Notes under the pieces: generated by a model
Databases searched by the model: none
What the model was told of the DNA's origin: nothing
The model's input: only the letters and a program-made list of their open reading frames with translations
Shown here: positions 35,415-44,337 of the stretch, piece after piece
Layout: each line of letters begins with the position of its first letter
How positions within the stretch are numbered: position 1 is the stretch's first letter
Assembly: GCA_947452535.1 (NCBI GenBank)
Contig: CANGCM010000003.1
Coordinates: 1-64,000 of the forward strand
Direction: 5' to 3'
Source of the DNA: Burkholderiaceae bacterium
GTDB lineage: Bacteria > Pseudomonadota > Gammaproteobacteria > Burkholderiales > Burkholderiaceae
DNA length: 64,000 bases
Position numbers and translations under genes: made by a program

Positions 35415-36179
35415 CTAGCGAAAGCTATTGGCAAGGGAGCCAATGAGCAATTGCCAGCCATCTACTAAAACAAACAGCATTAATTTAAAGGGGAGCGAGA
35501 CAATAGACGGAGGAAGCATCATCATTCCCATCGCCATCAGGACGCTAGCCACCACCATATCAATCACTAAAAAAGGAATAAAAATACTGAAGCCGATTTG
35601 AAAACCGGTTTTGAGCTCGCTAGTCATAAAGCTAGGAATCAAAACACTCATGGGGATATCATTTGGATTCGCAACCTTCTTACCGGCCAAGTTAAGAAAC
35701 ATCGCTAAATCTGCTTCGCGAGTTTGCTTAAGCATAAATTCTCTGATTGGGACTGAGCCCTTATCTAAAGCTTGCTGCATCGTAATTTTATTTTCACTCA
35801 GCGGCTTATAGGCTTCGCCATAAACGCGATCCAATACCGGGCTCATAATAAAAAATGTCAGGAATAGCGCTAGCCCTAATAAGATTTGATTTGGCGGAGA
35901 AGATTGGGCACCAATAGCCTGGCGCAACAGTGAGAGAACAATGATGATTCTTGTAAAACTAGTCATCATTAACACTATCGTTGGCAAAAATGACAGTGCA
36001 GTCAATAAAATAAGGGTTTGCAGGCTCAGGCTATAGTTCTGGCCACCATTAGCAGTTGCAGAACTGGTAAACACATTCAAGGCAGAGTTATCAGCGCCAA
36101 AGCATACGAAACTCATCAGACTTAGCGCTGAAAATAATACTAAATTAAGCCTTGCTTTTGATAAAGATTGCATATTCAT
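35415..36179 (-). CDS. fliP: Flagellar export gate protein FliP
   Basis: A 254-residue protein with a cleavable signal-like start ([17 protein letters not shown]) and FliP hallmarks: [56 protein letters not shown], and [33 protein letters not shown] near the end. It forms the core of the export channel. Its start overlaps the fliO stop by four bases. Confidence 0.97.
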   Translation of the reverse strand: MNMQSLSKARLNLVLFSALSLMSFVCFGADNSALNVFTSSATANGGQNYSLSLQTLILLTALSFLPTIVLMMTSFTRIIIVLSLLRQAIGAQSSPPNQILLGLALFLTFFIMSPVLDRVYGEAYKPLSENKITMQQALDKGSVPIREFMLKQTREADLAMFLNLAGKKVANPNDIPMSVLIPSFMTSELKTGFQIGFSIFIPFLVIDMVVASVLMAMGMMMLPPSIVSLPFKLMLFVLVDGWQLLIGSLANSFR

Positions 36180-36739
36180 TTCTTGAGCAACCTTTTAAAT
36201 ATTTCAGTAAGGGCTGGATTAGCCATTGCTACTACACGCTCAACAGGTTGAGCCTCTTCAATCACCGGGCGAGATTCAAATCTAAATCGTTCATTTTTGG
36301 AAACAATCGATGATTCATTCAGTACTTCTTGCTCCTCAGCCTGCTCCAGCAAGAGGTTTTTATCGGCTGCTATAGCTTTTGTACTGGAGCTGAGATGCTC
36401 CATTTCAGATATCTTAAAACTACCCAGTGAATTAATATTGCCTGGAGTAACCCCCGTCACAATCCAATGACCGGCAAGCTCAACTACTACGAGTCTTTCA
36501 CGGGAACCCAGATTCACTCCACCAACAATTCTGGCTACTGAATTACCACCAATTTTCGAATTATTAAAGCGTTTCATAGCCCATGCAAAGGCAGCAATCA
36601 CACCAAGCACAATCAGTAAACCAAAAACCACTCGAAACGGGCTACTACTATCATCAAAACTGGATGCCTGACCCATCTGCGCAAGTGCCAAGCTTGGCAA
36701 TAGCACCAATGAAAGAAAGATGGGTCTGATCAGTTGCAT
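36176..36739 (-). CDS. fliO: Flagellar biogenesis protein FliO
   Basis: A 187-residue protein: a short signal-like start ([12 protein letters not shown]), one membrane helix ([24 protein letters not shown]), then the small cytoplasmic FliO domain ([33 protein letters not shown]). FliO helps FliP assemble. The C-terminal ~70 residues are charged and poorly conserved. The gene sits between fliN and fliP. Confidence 0.9.
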   Translation of the reverse strand: MQLIRPIFLSLVLLPSLALAQMGQASSFDDSSSPFRVVFGLLIVLGVIAAFAWAMKRFNNSKIGGNSVARIVGGVNLGSRERLVVVELAGHWIVTGVTPGNINSLGSFKISEMEHLSSSTKAIAADKNLLLEQAEEQEVLNESSIVSKNERFRFESRPVIEEAQPVERVVAMANPALTEIFKRLLKK

Positions 36740-36755
36740 GATGGCGTCTAATAAA

Positions 36756-37103
36756 TTATTTATTGAGCTTTCGGATGCGCTCTAACGGTGTGATGATTTC
36801 TGTTAGTCGCACACCAAACTTCTCATTAACAACAACGACCTCACCCTTAGCGATGATGTAGCCATTTACCAATATGTCCATCAAGTCACCTGCAGAACCC
36901 TCTAACTCCACAACAGATCCCTGGGCAAGCTGTAATAAATTTTTGATGGTGATCTTCGTCCTACCCAATTCAACGGTGAACTGCACCGGAATATCGTGAA
37001 TAAAATCAATATCTCTGATTGGCTCGTTTTCAGAGCTTCCTTCAATCTCATTTAGCACCTCATCCTGAACGAGATCCTTATCTTGATTATTCTCATTACT
37101 CAT
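36756..37103 (-). CDS. fliN: Flagellar switch protein FliN
   Basis: A 115-residue protein with an acidic N-terminus and the SpoA/CheC-like C-terminal domain: DIPVQFTVELGRTKITIKNLLQLAQGSVVELEGSAGDLMDILVNGYIIAKGEVVVVNEKFGVRLTEI. It builds the lower C ring with FliM and docks FliH. Its first eight bases overlap the end of fliM. Confidence 0.97.
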   Translation of the reverse strand: MSNENNQDKDLVQDEVLNEIEGSSENEPIRDIDFIHDIPVQFTVELGRTKITIKNLLQLAQGSVVELEGSAGDLMDILVNGYIIAKGEVVVVNEKFGVRLTEIITPLERIRKLNK

Positions 37104-38100
37104 TATTTGCTTCCTTCACATACTCATTTAAGTTTGATTGCAAAAACTTTTCGATCCTCAAGGCGTATTTCTTATTAAAAGTTCCATATCTACATTGCAT
37201 CACTGGGACATCATCAACCGTTACCGTCACCAGCGGATCATATTCAAGAGGAATGAAATCACCAATTCTTAAAGACACAATGTTTTCTAGAAATAATTTT
37301 TTTCCACCCAAGTTGGCAACTAGTTCAAGCTCTACAGAATTCACTGTTTCGGCCATAGCCTCGATCCATTTGATATCGACGTCCTGAACCCTACCCTGCA
37401 TTTGCGAGGTTAATAAATCTCTTATAGGCTCCAAAGCCGAATACGGAATACACAGATCCATTTCATAACTTTTTTCCTCAATCTCAATGGTGAAGGTCGT
37501 TGTTACAACGACCTCGCTCATCATTGCTATATTGGCAAACTGCATATTCATCTCAGATCGAATGTATTCATATTCGATTGGATGAACGGGAGCCCAAGCT
37601 TCTGTATAGGGCTCAAAGAAGACTTCTAAAATACGCTCAACAATGCGGAGTTCTGTAGGTGTAAATTCTCTGCCCTCAGAGTTCGTCTTAAATCGACCAC
37701 CACCGCCAAATAAGTTGTCAACCACAAATAGGACAAACTCAGGCTCGCATAGCATTAAGCTAGTAGCGCGTAATGGCTTTATCTTAATGAGATTGATATT
37801 GGTTGGGTCTTTATGCTTTGCAACAAACTCACTGTACTTACAAGTTTCTACTGCGGTTGCCTTGATCTCTACTAAGCGACCCAAAAAGGTCGACATGCTA
37901 ATTCTGAATAAACGGATAAAACGCTCGTGGATGTTCTCGAATGTCGGCATTCGCCCACGGACAATACGCTCCTGACTTCCCAGGGCGAATGAAGTGGCCT
38001 GACCAGGACTCTCTTTCACGGATTCAGGCTCGGCCGCACCCTCCTCTACATTTTTTAGAAGAGCATCAATTTCTTGATCGGAGAGATTTTCATCAGTCAT
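37096..38100 (-). CDS. fliM: Flagellar switch protein FliM
   Basis: A 334-residue protein. The N-terminus has LSDQEIDALLKNVEEG, the CheY-P-binding segment, so a chemotaxis system is expected elsewhere in the genome. The middle CheC-like domain (FGGGGRFKTNSEGREFTPTELRIVERILEVFFEPYTEAW) and C-terminal SpoA domain follow. It is the central C-ring component linking FliG and FliN. Confidence 0.97.
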   Translation of the reverse strand: MTDENLSDQEIDALLKNVEEGAAEPESVKESPGQATSFALGSQERIVRGRMPTFENIHERFIRLFRISMSTFLGRLVEIKATAVETCKYSEFVAKHKDPTNINLIKIKPLRATSLMLCEPEFVLFVVDNLFGGGGRFKTNSEGREFTPTELRIVERILEVFFEPYTEAWAPVHPIEYEYIRSEMNMQFANIAMMSEVVVTTTFTIEIEEKSYEMDLCIPYSALEPIRDLLTSQMQGRVQDVDIKWIEAMAETVNSVELELVANLGGKKLFLENIVSLRIGDFIPLEYDPLVTVTVDDVPVMQCRYGTFNKKYALRIEKFLQSNLNEYVKEANNE

Positions 38101-38114
38101 TTTTGGGATCGAAT

Positions 38115-38627
38115 TTATTGAACGATGAAAGAAGTAAAGTAGGCGCCAGTTAATTCTTGCTCTGACTCAGAACCCATAAATGGCTTTTTAAGTGCATTAA
38201 TAATTTCAGAAGTCAGATTCACTTTTCCGTCCAAGGTAGAAACCTCCGAGGCGGATTTTGCAGAAAGAATGAATAAAATTCGATTTCTCACTTCAGGCAT
38301 GCGATCTTTTAAGGCCTGAGCATCTTTTTCGCTGGGCACTTGCAAACTTAAGATTGCTTGAAGATATTGCTGAGAATCGCCGCTCTCAGGCCTCAGATTG
38401 ACAGTAAATACTTCTAAGGGCACAAAAATTTGTACAACTGGTTTACTTTCGGCAGCTGAACCACTGGATCTATAAACTAAAAAGTAATAAGCGCCTGCAC
38501 CTGCAACGAGCAGTGCAAGGACGGCAATAGCGATAGTTACAAATAGCTTTTTGTTGGATTTCTTTCTCGGCGCACGTGCAACTTCCGCCTCATCCTTTGC
38601 GTCTTTTTTGTTAGGTGCTATAGCCAT
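38115..38627 (-). CDS. fliL: Flagellar basal body protein FliL
   Basis: A 170-residue protein with a basic N-terminal tail, one membrane helix (KLFVTIAIAVLALLVAGAGAYYFLVY) and a periplasmic domain of FliL type (FVPLEVFTVNLRPESGDSQQYLQAILSLQVPSEKDAQALKDRMPEVRNRILFILSAKSASE). FliL rings surround and stabilise the stators. It lies 14 bases before fliM. Confidence 0.94.
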   Translation of the reverse strand: MAIAPNKKDAKDEAEVARAPRKKSNKKLFVTIAIAVLALLVAGAGAYYFLVYRSSGSAAESKPVVQIFVPLEVFTVNLRPESGDSQQYLQAILSLQVPSEKDAQALKDRMPEVRNRILFILSAKSASEVSTLDGKVNLTSEIINALKKPFMGSESEQELTGAYFTSFIVQ

Positions 38628-38759
38628 TTATGACTCCATTTGTAATATAGGGACTATTATGAAGTCCAAATTAACGCATAGATAGTCAGAAAAGAGGGGT
38701 ATTTAGCCTCTTGCTATTGATTTGGGGGCGCCAAAAATAGCAATTCCAGATACGGAGAT

Positions 38760-39191
38760 TTAAACCCTAAGGCTCACAGAGCTAGGATTGACTGGTATGA
38801 ACTTGTTTTGTGCATCAATATAGGGGTTCAATGCAGCTTGGAGAAGCCCCAAATTCTGACCAGAAAGCATATCTGGCGCACGAAACTCATTTTGCTTAGC
38901 AATTTGAATTGAGCTGCCAGCAGACCCAAGAGAATTAGGGCTCAGATTTTTTACCAAGGATTGAACCAATTTATCTGAGCTAGCCCCTAAAGCCACGCCG
39001 CCAACTCCTGGCAATGCAACTGAAGCTGCAATACCTGCGCCAGCCCCCAAGGTCTTGCCTAGTAAATTGGTAAATTGCGCCAAAAAACTCGCTTTTTGCA
39101 AGGAGCCCTTGTTTGGAGTGGCCGAAACACCGCTGGAATAAACTTCTCCAGCACCAGAGCCAACAAGGAAGGGGTTAATTGAGGTATCCAA
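38760..39191 (-). CDS. Unknown protein in the fli operon, Gly/Ala-rich core
   Basis: A 143-residue protein between the BLUF gene and fliL, same strand. I do not recognise the family. The ends are polar and Ser/Asn-rich; the middle is a Gly/Ala/Val-rich hydrophobic run (LGAGAGIAASVALPGVGGVALGA) that could insert into a membrane. No signal peptide is visible, so it could be a flagellar export substrate. It is flanked by 132 bases (fliL side) and 160 bases (BLUF side) without genes. Confidence 0.55.
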   Translation of the reverse strand: MDTSINPFLVGSGAGEVYSSGVSATPNKGSLQKASFLAQFTNLLGKTLGAGAGIAASVALPGVGGVALGASSDKLVQSLVKNLSPNSLGSAGSSIQIAKQNEFRAPDMLSGQNLGLLQAALNPYIDAQNKFIPVNPSSVSLRV

Positions 39192-39269
39192 ATTGATATT
39201 TTCTATTGATTCGCAATCATAACTGGATTTTCTCAGTACCCAGCAGGATCAATTGAGAGAATAAAGGGC

Positions 39270-39290
39270 AAAAAACCCTCTAATTTAGGG
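39270..39290 (-). terminator. Possible weak terminator after the BLUF gene
   Basis: On the minus strand CCCT-AAATTAG-AGGG is followed by six T. The 4-bp stem is short. If active, it would separate fliK-BLUF transcription from the downstream unknown gene and fliL. Confidence 0.35.
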
Positions 39291-39351
39291 AAACGCCTAT
39301 ATTTTGATGTCTTTTGGTAAACCCCAATGGTGGTGATACTAGCAAATGCAC

Positions 39352-39657
39352 TCATAACGCCCCTTCCTCAGAATTGAAATAAGTACTGGACCAGTCTGGA
39401 TATTCTCTCAAATCAATTGGACCCTCTTGAATAATACTCACTAAGGTATGCCTTGAATCTACTCTAATGGTCGAATAGAGCCTAGAAATAATTTCCTGCT
39501 CACCCTCCAATACCTGCATAAAATTCCCATCCTTAAACATCAACACGCCAGTAATATCCAAAGCCTCATTTCTACTCTTTGAAAGCGCTACGAGCTCTAA
39601 AAATTCATCCCTAGCAAGATTTTTAGTGGCCGAACTAATGTAGATAAGTTGATACAT
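39352..39657 (-). CDS. BLUF-domain blue-light photoreceptor
   Basis: A 101-residue protein that is one BLUF (FAD-binding blue-light sensor) domain. The photocycle residues are in place: Tyr6 (LIYISSA), Asn30 (SRNEALDITGVL), Gln48 (GNFMQVLEG) and Trp89 (YPDWSST), with the exact 42- and 41-residue spacings known from AppA and Slr1694. The methionine normally two residues after the Trp is Ser91 here. IRVDSRH is also typical. There is no output domain, so it must act through a partner. It lies 12 bases after fliK, inside the fli operon, which suggests light input to motility. Confidence 0.9.
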   Translation of the reverse strand: MYQLIYISSATKNLARDEFLELVALSKSRNEALDITGVLMFKDGNFMQVLEGEQEIISRLYSTIRVDSRHTLVSIIQEGPIDLREYPDWSSTYFNSEEGAL

Positions 39658-39669
39658 GAATATCTATCA

Positions 39670-40803
39670 TTAGACGTAGAAATTGACTATCTTGGCCGCA
39701 TTCAAATCAGTTACATCGAGCTTACTTGGGCCGTCTCTTGCTATGACCTCATTTGCTTGATAACTGGAACCAGAGCTAATATTTAGGTGACTTAAAACCA
39801 GTCCGGCTTCCAGCATCGATGATTTAAGATCACTCGAACCCATTTGAAGCGCCTGAAGAACATCAGAATTATTAGAATGAAAGCTGACGCTTACTTGATC
39901 GCCCTTGATAAGAAGGATGATTTTTAGAGACCCTTTATCAGCTGAGTTTAGAGTAATTACTGCGGTGTGTTTGTCAGATCCAAACATCACAATGGTTTTT
40001 TGCGCTAATTCTGTAATCCATTCTGGACTAGAGAGGGATGATTGCATCTGCAGTTGAATAGCACTGGCATCCCCCGAAGTTAAATCCTGCATGTGGTTTA
40101 TAGAACTCATGGCCAACGCCCCCACAGCCTCAAGCTCATCCGCAGAGGGCTCTTCAGAGGCTTTGTCATGCGGATTACGATGATGTGGTGAATCTTTCAA
40201 GAATTGCCCATGACTAGAGCCATCATCCTTTGCTAAAAGCTCGGCTGCTTCAGCTTCTCCAGCTTCTTCAGCCTCTTCGGCTTCACCGGCTAAATTGCGA
40301 GACCCATTTAAAACATGCTCATCTGCTTTGTACTTCAGGTAATTTAAAGTACGCGGAGTTCCTTGACTTGAAGGATTTGCGACTGAATATAAGGGGCTTG
40401 ATCCATCCACCCTAGAGATATTGCGACCCAACTTATCAACAGCAGAAGTAAGTGCAACACTAGCATTGCTTTGCTTATATTCTGCAATGTTTTTCATTGC
40501 AAGGATGTATTCAGTCTGATGAATATTGACCTCAAAAGCATGAATAGATTTGCTATTCAATTGGCTATATGTCTTGGATTGACTCAATATTTGATTGGCA
40601 TGGACAACATCTGGCGAGAGGAGTTTTGCAGAATTTAAGCCCTGCTTACCATCATCCATTTTGAATAGCGCAGCTTGTGTACTTAAAACCTCACCGAAAG
40701 TACCGCCTGATCGCACAGTAGCATTAACGCCATTACCGCTGGTAGCTGAAGCCCCATTAGCTTTTACTAATAAGGGATCATGAGATTGCAGTTCGATGCT
40801 CAT
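39670..40803 (-). CDS. fliK: Flagellar hook-length control protein FliK
   Basis: I place the start at the ATG at 40803 (377 residues, MSIELQSHDPLL), five bases after the fliJ stop; the frame is open to 40857 but would overlap fliJ. The N-terminal two thirds are low-complexity ruler-like sequence, including a Glu/Ala run encoded by GCTTC-rich repeats (40243-40288, as seen on the + strand). The C-terminal domain follows the FliK pattern (ITLNSADKGSLKIILLIKGDQVSVSFHSNNSDVLQAL, LKSSMLEAGLVLSHLNI). It measures hook length and triggers the FlhB switch. A shorter second FliK-like protein is encoded at 46815. Confidence 0.85.
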   Translation of the reverse strand: MSIELQSHDPLLVKANGASATSGNGVNATVRSGGTFGEVLSTQAALFKMDDGKQGLNSAKLLSPDVVHANQILSQSKTYSQLNSKSIHAFEVNIHQTEYILAMKNIAEYKQSNASVALTSAVDKLGRNISRVDGSSPLYSVANPSSQGTPRTLNYLKYKADEHVLNGSRNLAGEAEEAEEAGEAEAAELLAKDDGSSHGQFLKDSPHHRNPHDKASEEPSADELEAVGALAMSSINHMQDLTSGDASAIQLQMQSSLSSPEWITELAQKTIVMFGSDKHTAVITLNSADKGSLKIILLIKGDQVSVSFHSNNSDVLQALQMGSSDLKSSMLEAGLVLSHLNISSGSSYQANEVIARDGPSKLDVTDLNAAKIVNFYV

Positions 40804-40807
40804 ATTT

Positions 40808-41263
40808 TCAGTGAAAAACTGCCGTATGAAATTGGCGATGAGTAATTGCAAACTCATCCATTAATTTTTGATCTGACTTTAACTCTAAGGCACGCTTCTC
40901 TTTTTTATTCTTTTCAATCAGTATTTCATACTTCCGTTTCTTTGCCTCACAAGCTTGCCAAAACTTCATATGCTGCTTAACGACCTCAAGATACTGTTCA
41001 ATCACGATTTCTTGAGTTTTGACAGCAGAATCAATGCTATCTAAGAAGGCTTGAAAGTTTTGTAAATCAACAACAGCCATGCCCTGCGAGAGCCGAACTG
41101 CATTTTTTACAACATATTCCTCTCGATAGAACAGTAGTTGCTCTTTTTGCGCTTTAGACTCATTGGCAGTGCGATGTGCCTTAGCCAATTGCTCAGCCGC
41201 CATATCAACCTCGCGCTTGGCTAACTTTAGTAGTAGGTGCATAGCTTGAGATGAATAGCTCAT
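40808..41263 (-). CDS. fliJ: Flagellar export protein FliJ
   Basis: A 151-residue protein that is almost entirely coiled coil and rich in Lys, Glu and Gln ([36 protein letters not shown]...). Size and position after fliI are those of FliJ, the stalk of the export ATPase and escort for chaperones. It overlaps the end of fliI by four bases. Confidence 0.9.
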   Translation of the reverse strand: MSYSSQAMHLLLKLAKREVDMAAEQLAKAHRTANESKAQKEQLLFYREEYVVKNAVRLSQGMAVVDLQNFQAFLDSIDSAVKTQEIVIEQYLEVVKQHMKFWQACEAKKRKYEILIEKNKKEKRALELKSDQKLMDEFAITHRQFHTAVFH

Positions 41264-42702
41264 GAAGTGCCCTCCAGGATGTTTTGTATGCCATCAAGGC
41301 TCTCCTCAATGCTAGCTCTAACCTTTAAATCTTGCTTCAAGAATTGCTCTATTAACTGATGCTTTTGTATGGCTTCGTCCAATATTGGGTCAGCGCCACT
41401 AACATAAGCACCCACATTAATTAAATCGAGGTTACGACTATATTTAGCATTCAGCTGTTTGATTTTCTGTGCATGCATTTGATGCTTTTCATCAATGATG
41501 CCGTGCATCACTCGACTAATAGACTGCTCTACATTAATCGCCGGATAATGACCAGCTTCTGCTAATGCTCGATCTAGAACAATATGGCCATCTAAAATTG
41601 CACGTGCAGAATCGGCGATTGGATCTTGCTGATCATCACCTTCTGTTAGGACGGTATAAAAAGCAGTAATAGATCCACCGCCAAGCTCGCTATTGCCTGC
41701 ACGCTCTACTAATTTTGGAAGCTTTGCAAATACCGATGGAGGATAACCCTTTGTTGCCGGTGGTTCACCAACAGCCAAAGCGATCTCTCGTTGAGCCATA
41801 GCAAAGCGAGTTAATGAATCCATGATCAATAAAACATGCTTACCTTCATCACGGAAGTATTCAGCAATACTTGAACAATAGTTCGCTGCCTGGACCCGCA
41901 TGAGGGGTGACTCATCTGCTGGAGAGGCAATGACCACAGAACGCTTTAGGCCATCTTCACCTAATATATTCTCAATAAACTCTTTTACTTCACGGCCGCG
42001 CTCACCAATGAGGCCGACAACAATAACGTCTGCATCGGTATATCTAGCCATCATTCCCAATAAAATACTTTTACCCACTCCAGATCCCGCAAATAAGCCC
42101 ATGCGTTGACCCCGACCCACGGTAAGTAGGCCATTAATGGCTCGCACTCCAACATCTAAAATATGATCGATCGGTGAACGCTTTAAGGGATTAATTGGTT
42201 CAGATTGGAGGGATGAGAAAAATTGGGCATTTAATGGGCCAAATTGATCAAGCGGTCTTCCAGATGCATCAAGCACTCTACCTAATAATTCAGGCCCAAC
42301 AGGCAATTGCATACTGTTGGAATTCGAGTTTGCCTGGAAATTTTTATCATTCTGAATATCTGCAAATAAACGTCCATACTTTGCAGGCATACTTTTGAGG
42401 TATACCCTTGTGCCAGGGGATAAACCTTCAGTGCTACTTTGAGGCATCAAGAAAAGTTTTTGCTTATCAAAGCCAACAACCTCAGCTTCTATAGTCTTGT
42501 TATCAGATAGAGGTATTACGCAAGTGCTCCCAACGGATAACTCGATGCCTGATACTTCAATGACTAAGCCCGTTACCCTAACTACCCGACCAGCAAACTG
42601 CATGGTCTCTATTCCTGAAAGGGTTTCATGACAGTTATTTAAAAAACGGGAAAGTAAACCAGTGAAATCTTGTTGGATATCCTGGTTCAAATGAGGGATC
42701 AT
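41260..42702 (-). CDS. fliI: Flagellar export ATPase FliI
   Basis: A 480-residue F1-beta-like ATPase. Walker A is [19 protein letters not shown], Walker [27 protein letters not shown], and the family [16 protein letters not shown] and [12 protein letters not shown] stretches are intact. It energises or primes export with FliH and FliJ. It overlaps fliH and fliJ by four bases each. Confidence 0.97.
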   Translation of the reverse strand: MIPHLNQDIQQDFTGLLSRFLNNCHETLSGIETMQFAGRVVRVTGLVIEVSGIELSVGSTCVIPLSDNKTIEAEVVGFDKQKLFLMPQSSTEGLSPGTRVYLKSMPAKYGRLFADIQNDKNFQANSNSNSMQLPVGPELLGRVLDASGRPLDQFGPLNAQFFSSLQSEPINPLKRSPIDHILDVGVRAINGLLTVGRGQRMGLFAGSGVGKSILLGMMARYTDADVIVVGLIGERGREVKEFIENILGEDGLKRSVVIASPADESPLMRVQAANYCSSIAEYFRDEGKHVLLIMDSLTRFAMAQREIALAVGEPPATKGYPPSVFAKLPKLVERAGNSELGGGSITAFYTVLTEGDDQQDPIADSARAILDGHIVLDRALAEAGHYPAINVEQSISRVMHGIIDEKHQMHAQKIKQLNAKYSRNLDLINVGAYVSGADPILDEAIQKHQLIEQFLKQDLKVRASIEESLDGIQNILEGTS

Positions 42703-43346
42703 TTTACTTCCTCATGCCAATCTAGATTCTTACCTAATGATTCAGCAATAAATTTCCAGCGCACTTCATTAGTAGCGTCCATAGAATTATTTGCCGTGTC
42801 TATAAAACACCCGCCTCTATCGATATTTGCGCTCTCTACTAGCTGCCATTGCTTTTTACTCAGCTCATCATGCAAGTACTGTCGCACAATGACTGCGTCA
42901 TCAGGATGGACGGTGAGCTTTAACTCGCTAGCATCAATGAATTGTCTAGTTGCCTCGCCAATAGTAGCTTTAATCACATCGGGGTTAATTTTAATTTCAG
43001 ATCGAATCATCGACTGAGCTATCGCTAAAGAAAGAGTGAGGACATCATCACAAATCTCTACATTTTTCGAGTTAATGCTTGCACCAAACTGTCCCATCAA
43101 GGCGGCCAAAGCAAGCTTTTCATTAGCATTTTCAGACTGCGCTAAAGATTTACCTTTGGAATATCCGTCTTTGAATCCGGAATCATGACCCTCTGCGTAA
43201 GCTTTATCGATCACTGCCTGAATTTCTTCGGCAGTTAACTGAGGAACCGCGTCTGGATCCTCTTTTGGAATAGGATTAGCAAAGCCTGGCGGTACAAGGT
43301 CAACAAAAATTAAACTATTGTCCCTATTAGACATAAGACTCATCAC
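42699..43346 (-). CDS. fliH: FliH: regulator of the export ATPase
   Basis: A 215-residue protein with an acidic N-terminus, a Gly-spaced segment ([18 protein letters not shown]) like the GxxxG region of FliH, and a C-terminal V-ATPase-E-like domain ([34 protein letters not shown]). It binds FliI and tethers it to FliN. Its first 20 bases overlap fliG; an internal ATG at 43334 could also serve. Confidence 0.9.
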   Translation of the reverse strand: MMSLMSNRDNSLIFVDLVPPGFANPIPKEDPDAVPQLTAEEIQAVIDKAYAEGHDSGFKDGYSKGKSLAQSENANEKLALAALMGQFGASINSKNVEICDDVLTLSLAIAQSMIRSEIKINPDVIKATIGEATRQFIDASELKLTVHPDDAVIVRQYLHDELSKKQWQLVESANIDRGGCFIDTANNSMDATNEVRWKFIAESLGKNLDWHEEVK

Positions 43347-44337
43347 CCTTATTGCTCAGCATGATTTGGCCTTCCTCAAACAGAGTACGAACAATCTGCA
43401 GGATTTCTTTTTGGGCGCCTTCAACATCAGATAACTTAACAGGGCCTTTATTTTCTAGATCATCCCGCATCATATCTGCAGCTCGAGTAGACATATTTTT
43501 GAATATTTTCTCTCTCAGCTCTGCACCAGTGCCCTTAAGAGCAGTAATTAATACCTCAGATTGCACATCGCGGAGAATAGTTTGGATACCTTTATCGTCA
43601 ATACCCAGAATGTCATCAAACACGAACATTTCATCCATGATTTTTTGAGCCATGTCGATATCGTATTCTTTAAAACTATCCATCAGAATCACTTCTTGAG
43701 GACCGGTAATAAAGTTCATAATCTCAGCAGCAGCTCGTATTCCACCAATTTGTTTTTTGCCACCCGCTTGATTGGTGGCAAGTAATTTACCCAATACTGC
43801 GTTAAGCTCTTTGAGCGCTGTTGGCTTGATTTCTTCCAGGGTAGCAATACGGAGCATTACATCTTTGCGCAAATCTTCAGTAAATAGAGTCAATACTTGG
43901 GACGCTTGATCGGGCTCTAAGTGCACCAGGATGGTTGCAATAATTTGCGGGTGTTCGTAACGGATTAAATCTGCAACTGCAGTTCCATCCATCCACTTCA
44001 AACTTTCAATACCATCAGAATCTCGACTATCTAAGATTCTCTGGAATAGGCCACTTGCTGTTTCGTTACCGAGCGCTTTACTTAATACATTTCGAGTAAA
44101 TTCATCGGTATCAAAGTTCAGTGCTGCGCCCTCACCAGCTACACTAAAAAATTCTCTTAGGGTCGAAGCAACTTCGCTTTGCTCCACTCTTCTGAGAGTG
44201 GCCATAATCCCACCCAAGCGCTGAACATCTCTTGGGCTAATGTATTTCATGACCTCAGCAGCACCCTCCTCGCCGAGGGCGAGCATCAGTACCGCTGCTT
44301 TACTTAGGCCATCAGTATTAGGAGGAGGCATTTCCAC
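43327..44337 (-). CDS. fliG: Flagellar motor switch protein FliG
   Basis: A 336-residue protein with the FliG domains in order: N-terminal FliF-binding (LSKAAVLMLALGEEGAAEVMKYISPRDVQRLG), middle armadillo region with the EHPQ motif (RYEHPQIIATILVHLEPDQASQVL), and C-terminal torque domain with the charged helix KNMSTRAADMMRDDLENKGPVKLSDVE. It converts stator force into rotation. It overlaps fliF upstream by 20 bases. Confidence 0.97.
   Translation of the reverse strand: MEMPPPNTDGLSKAAVLMLALGEEGAAEVMKYISPRDVQRLGGIMATLRRVEQSEVASTLREFFSVAGEGAALNFDTDEFTRNVLSKALGNETASGLFQRILDSRDSDGIESLKWMDGTAVADLIRYEHPQIIATILVHLEPDQASQVLTLFTEDLRKDVMLRIATLEEIKPTALKELNAVLGKLLATNQAGGKKQIGGIRAAAEIMNFITGPQEVILMDSFKEYDIDMAQKIMDEMFVFDDILGIDDKGIQTILRDVQSEVLITALKGTGAELREKIFKNMSTRAADMMRDDLENKGPVKLSDVEGAQKEILQIVRTLFEEGQIMLSNKGDESYV

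Noticed and set aside
40243-40288. GCTTC-rich repeat in fliK as a phase-variable tract
   Set aside because: The units are imperfect and of mixed length, so slippage is not clearly favoured; it is better read as Glu/Ala low-complexity coding sequence.
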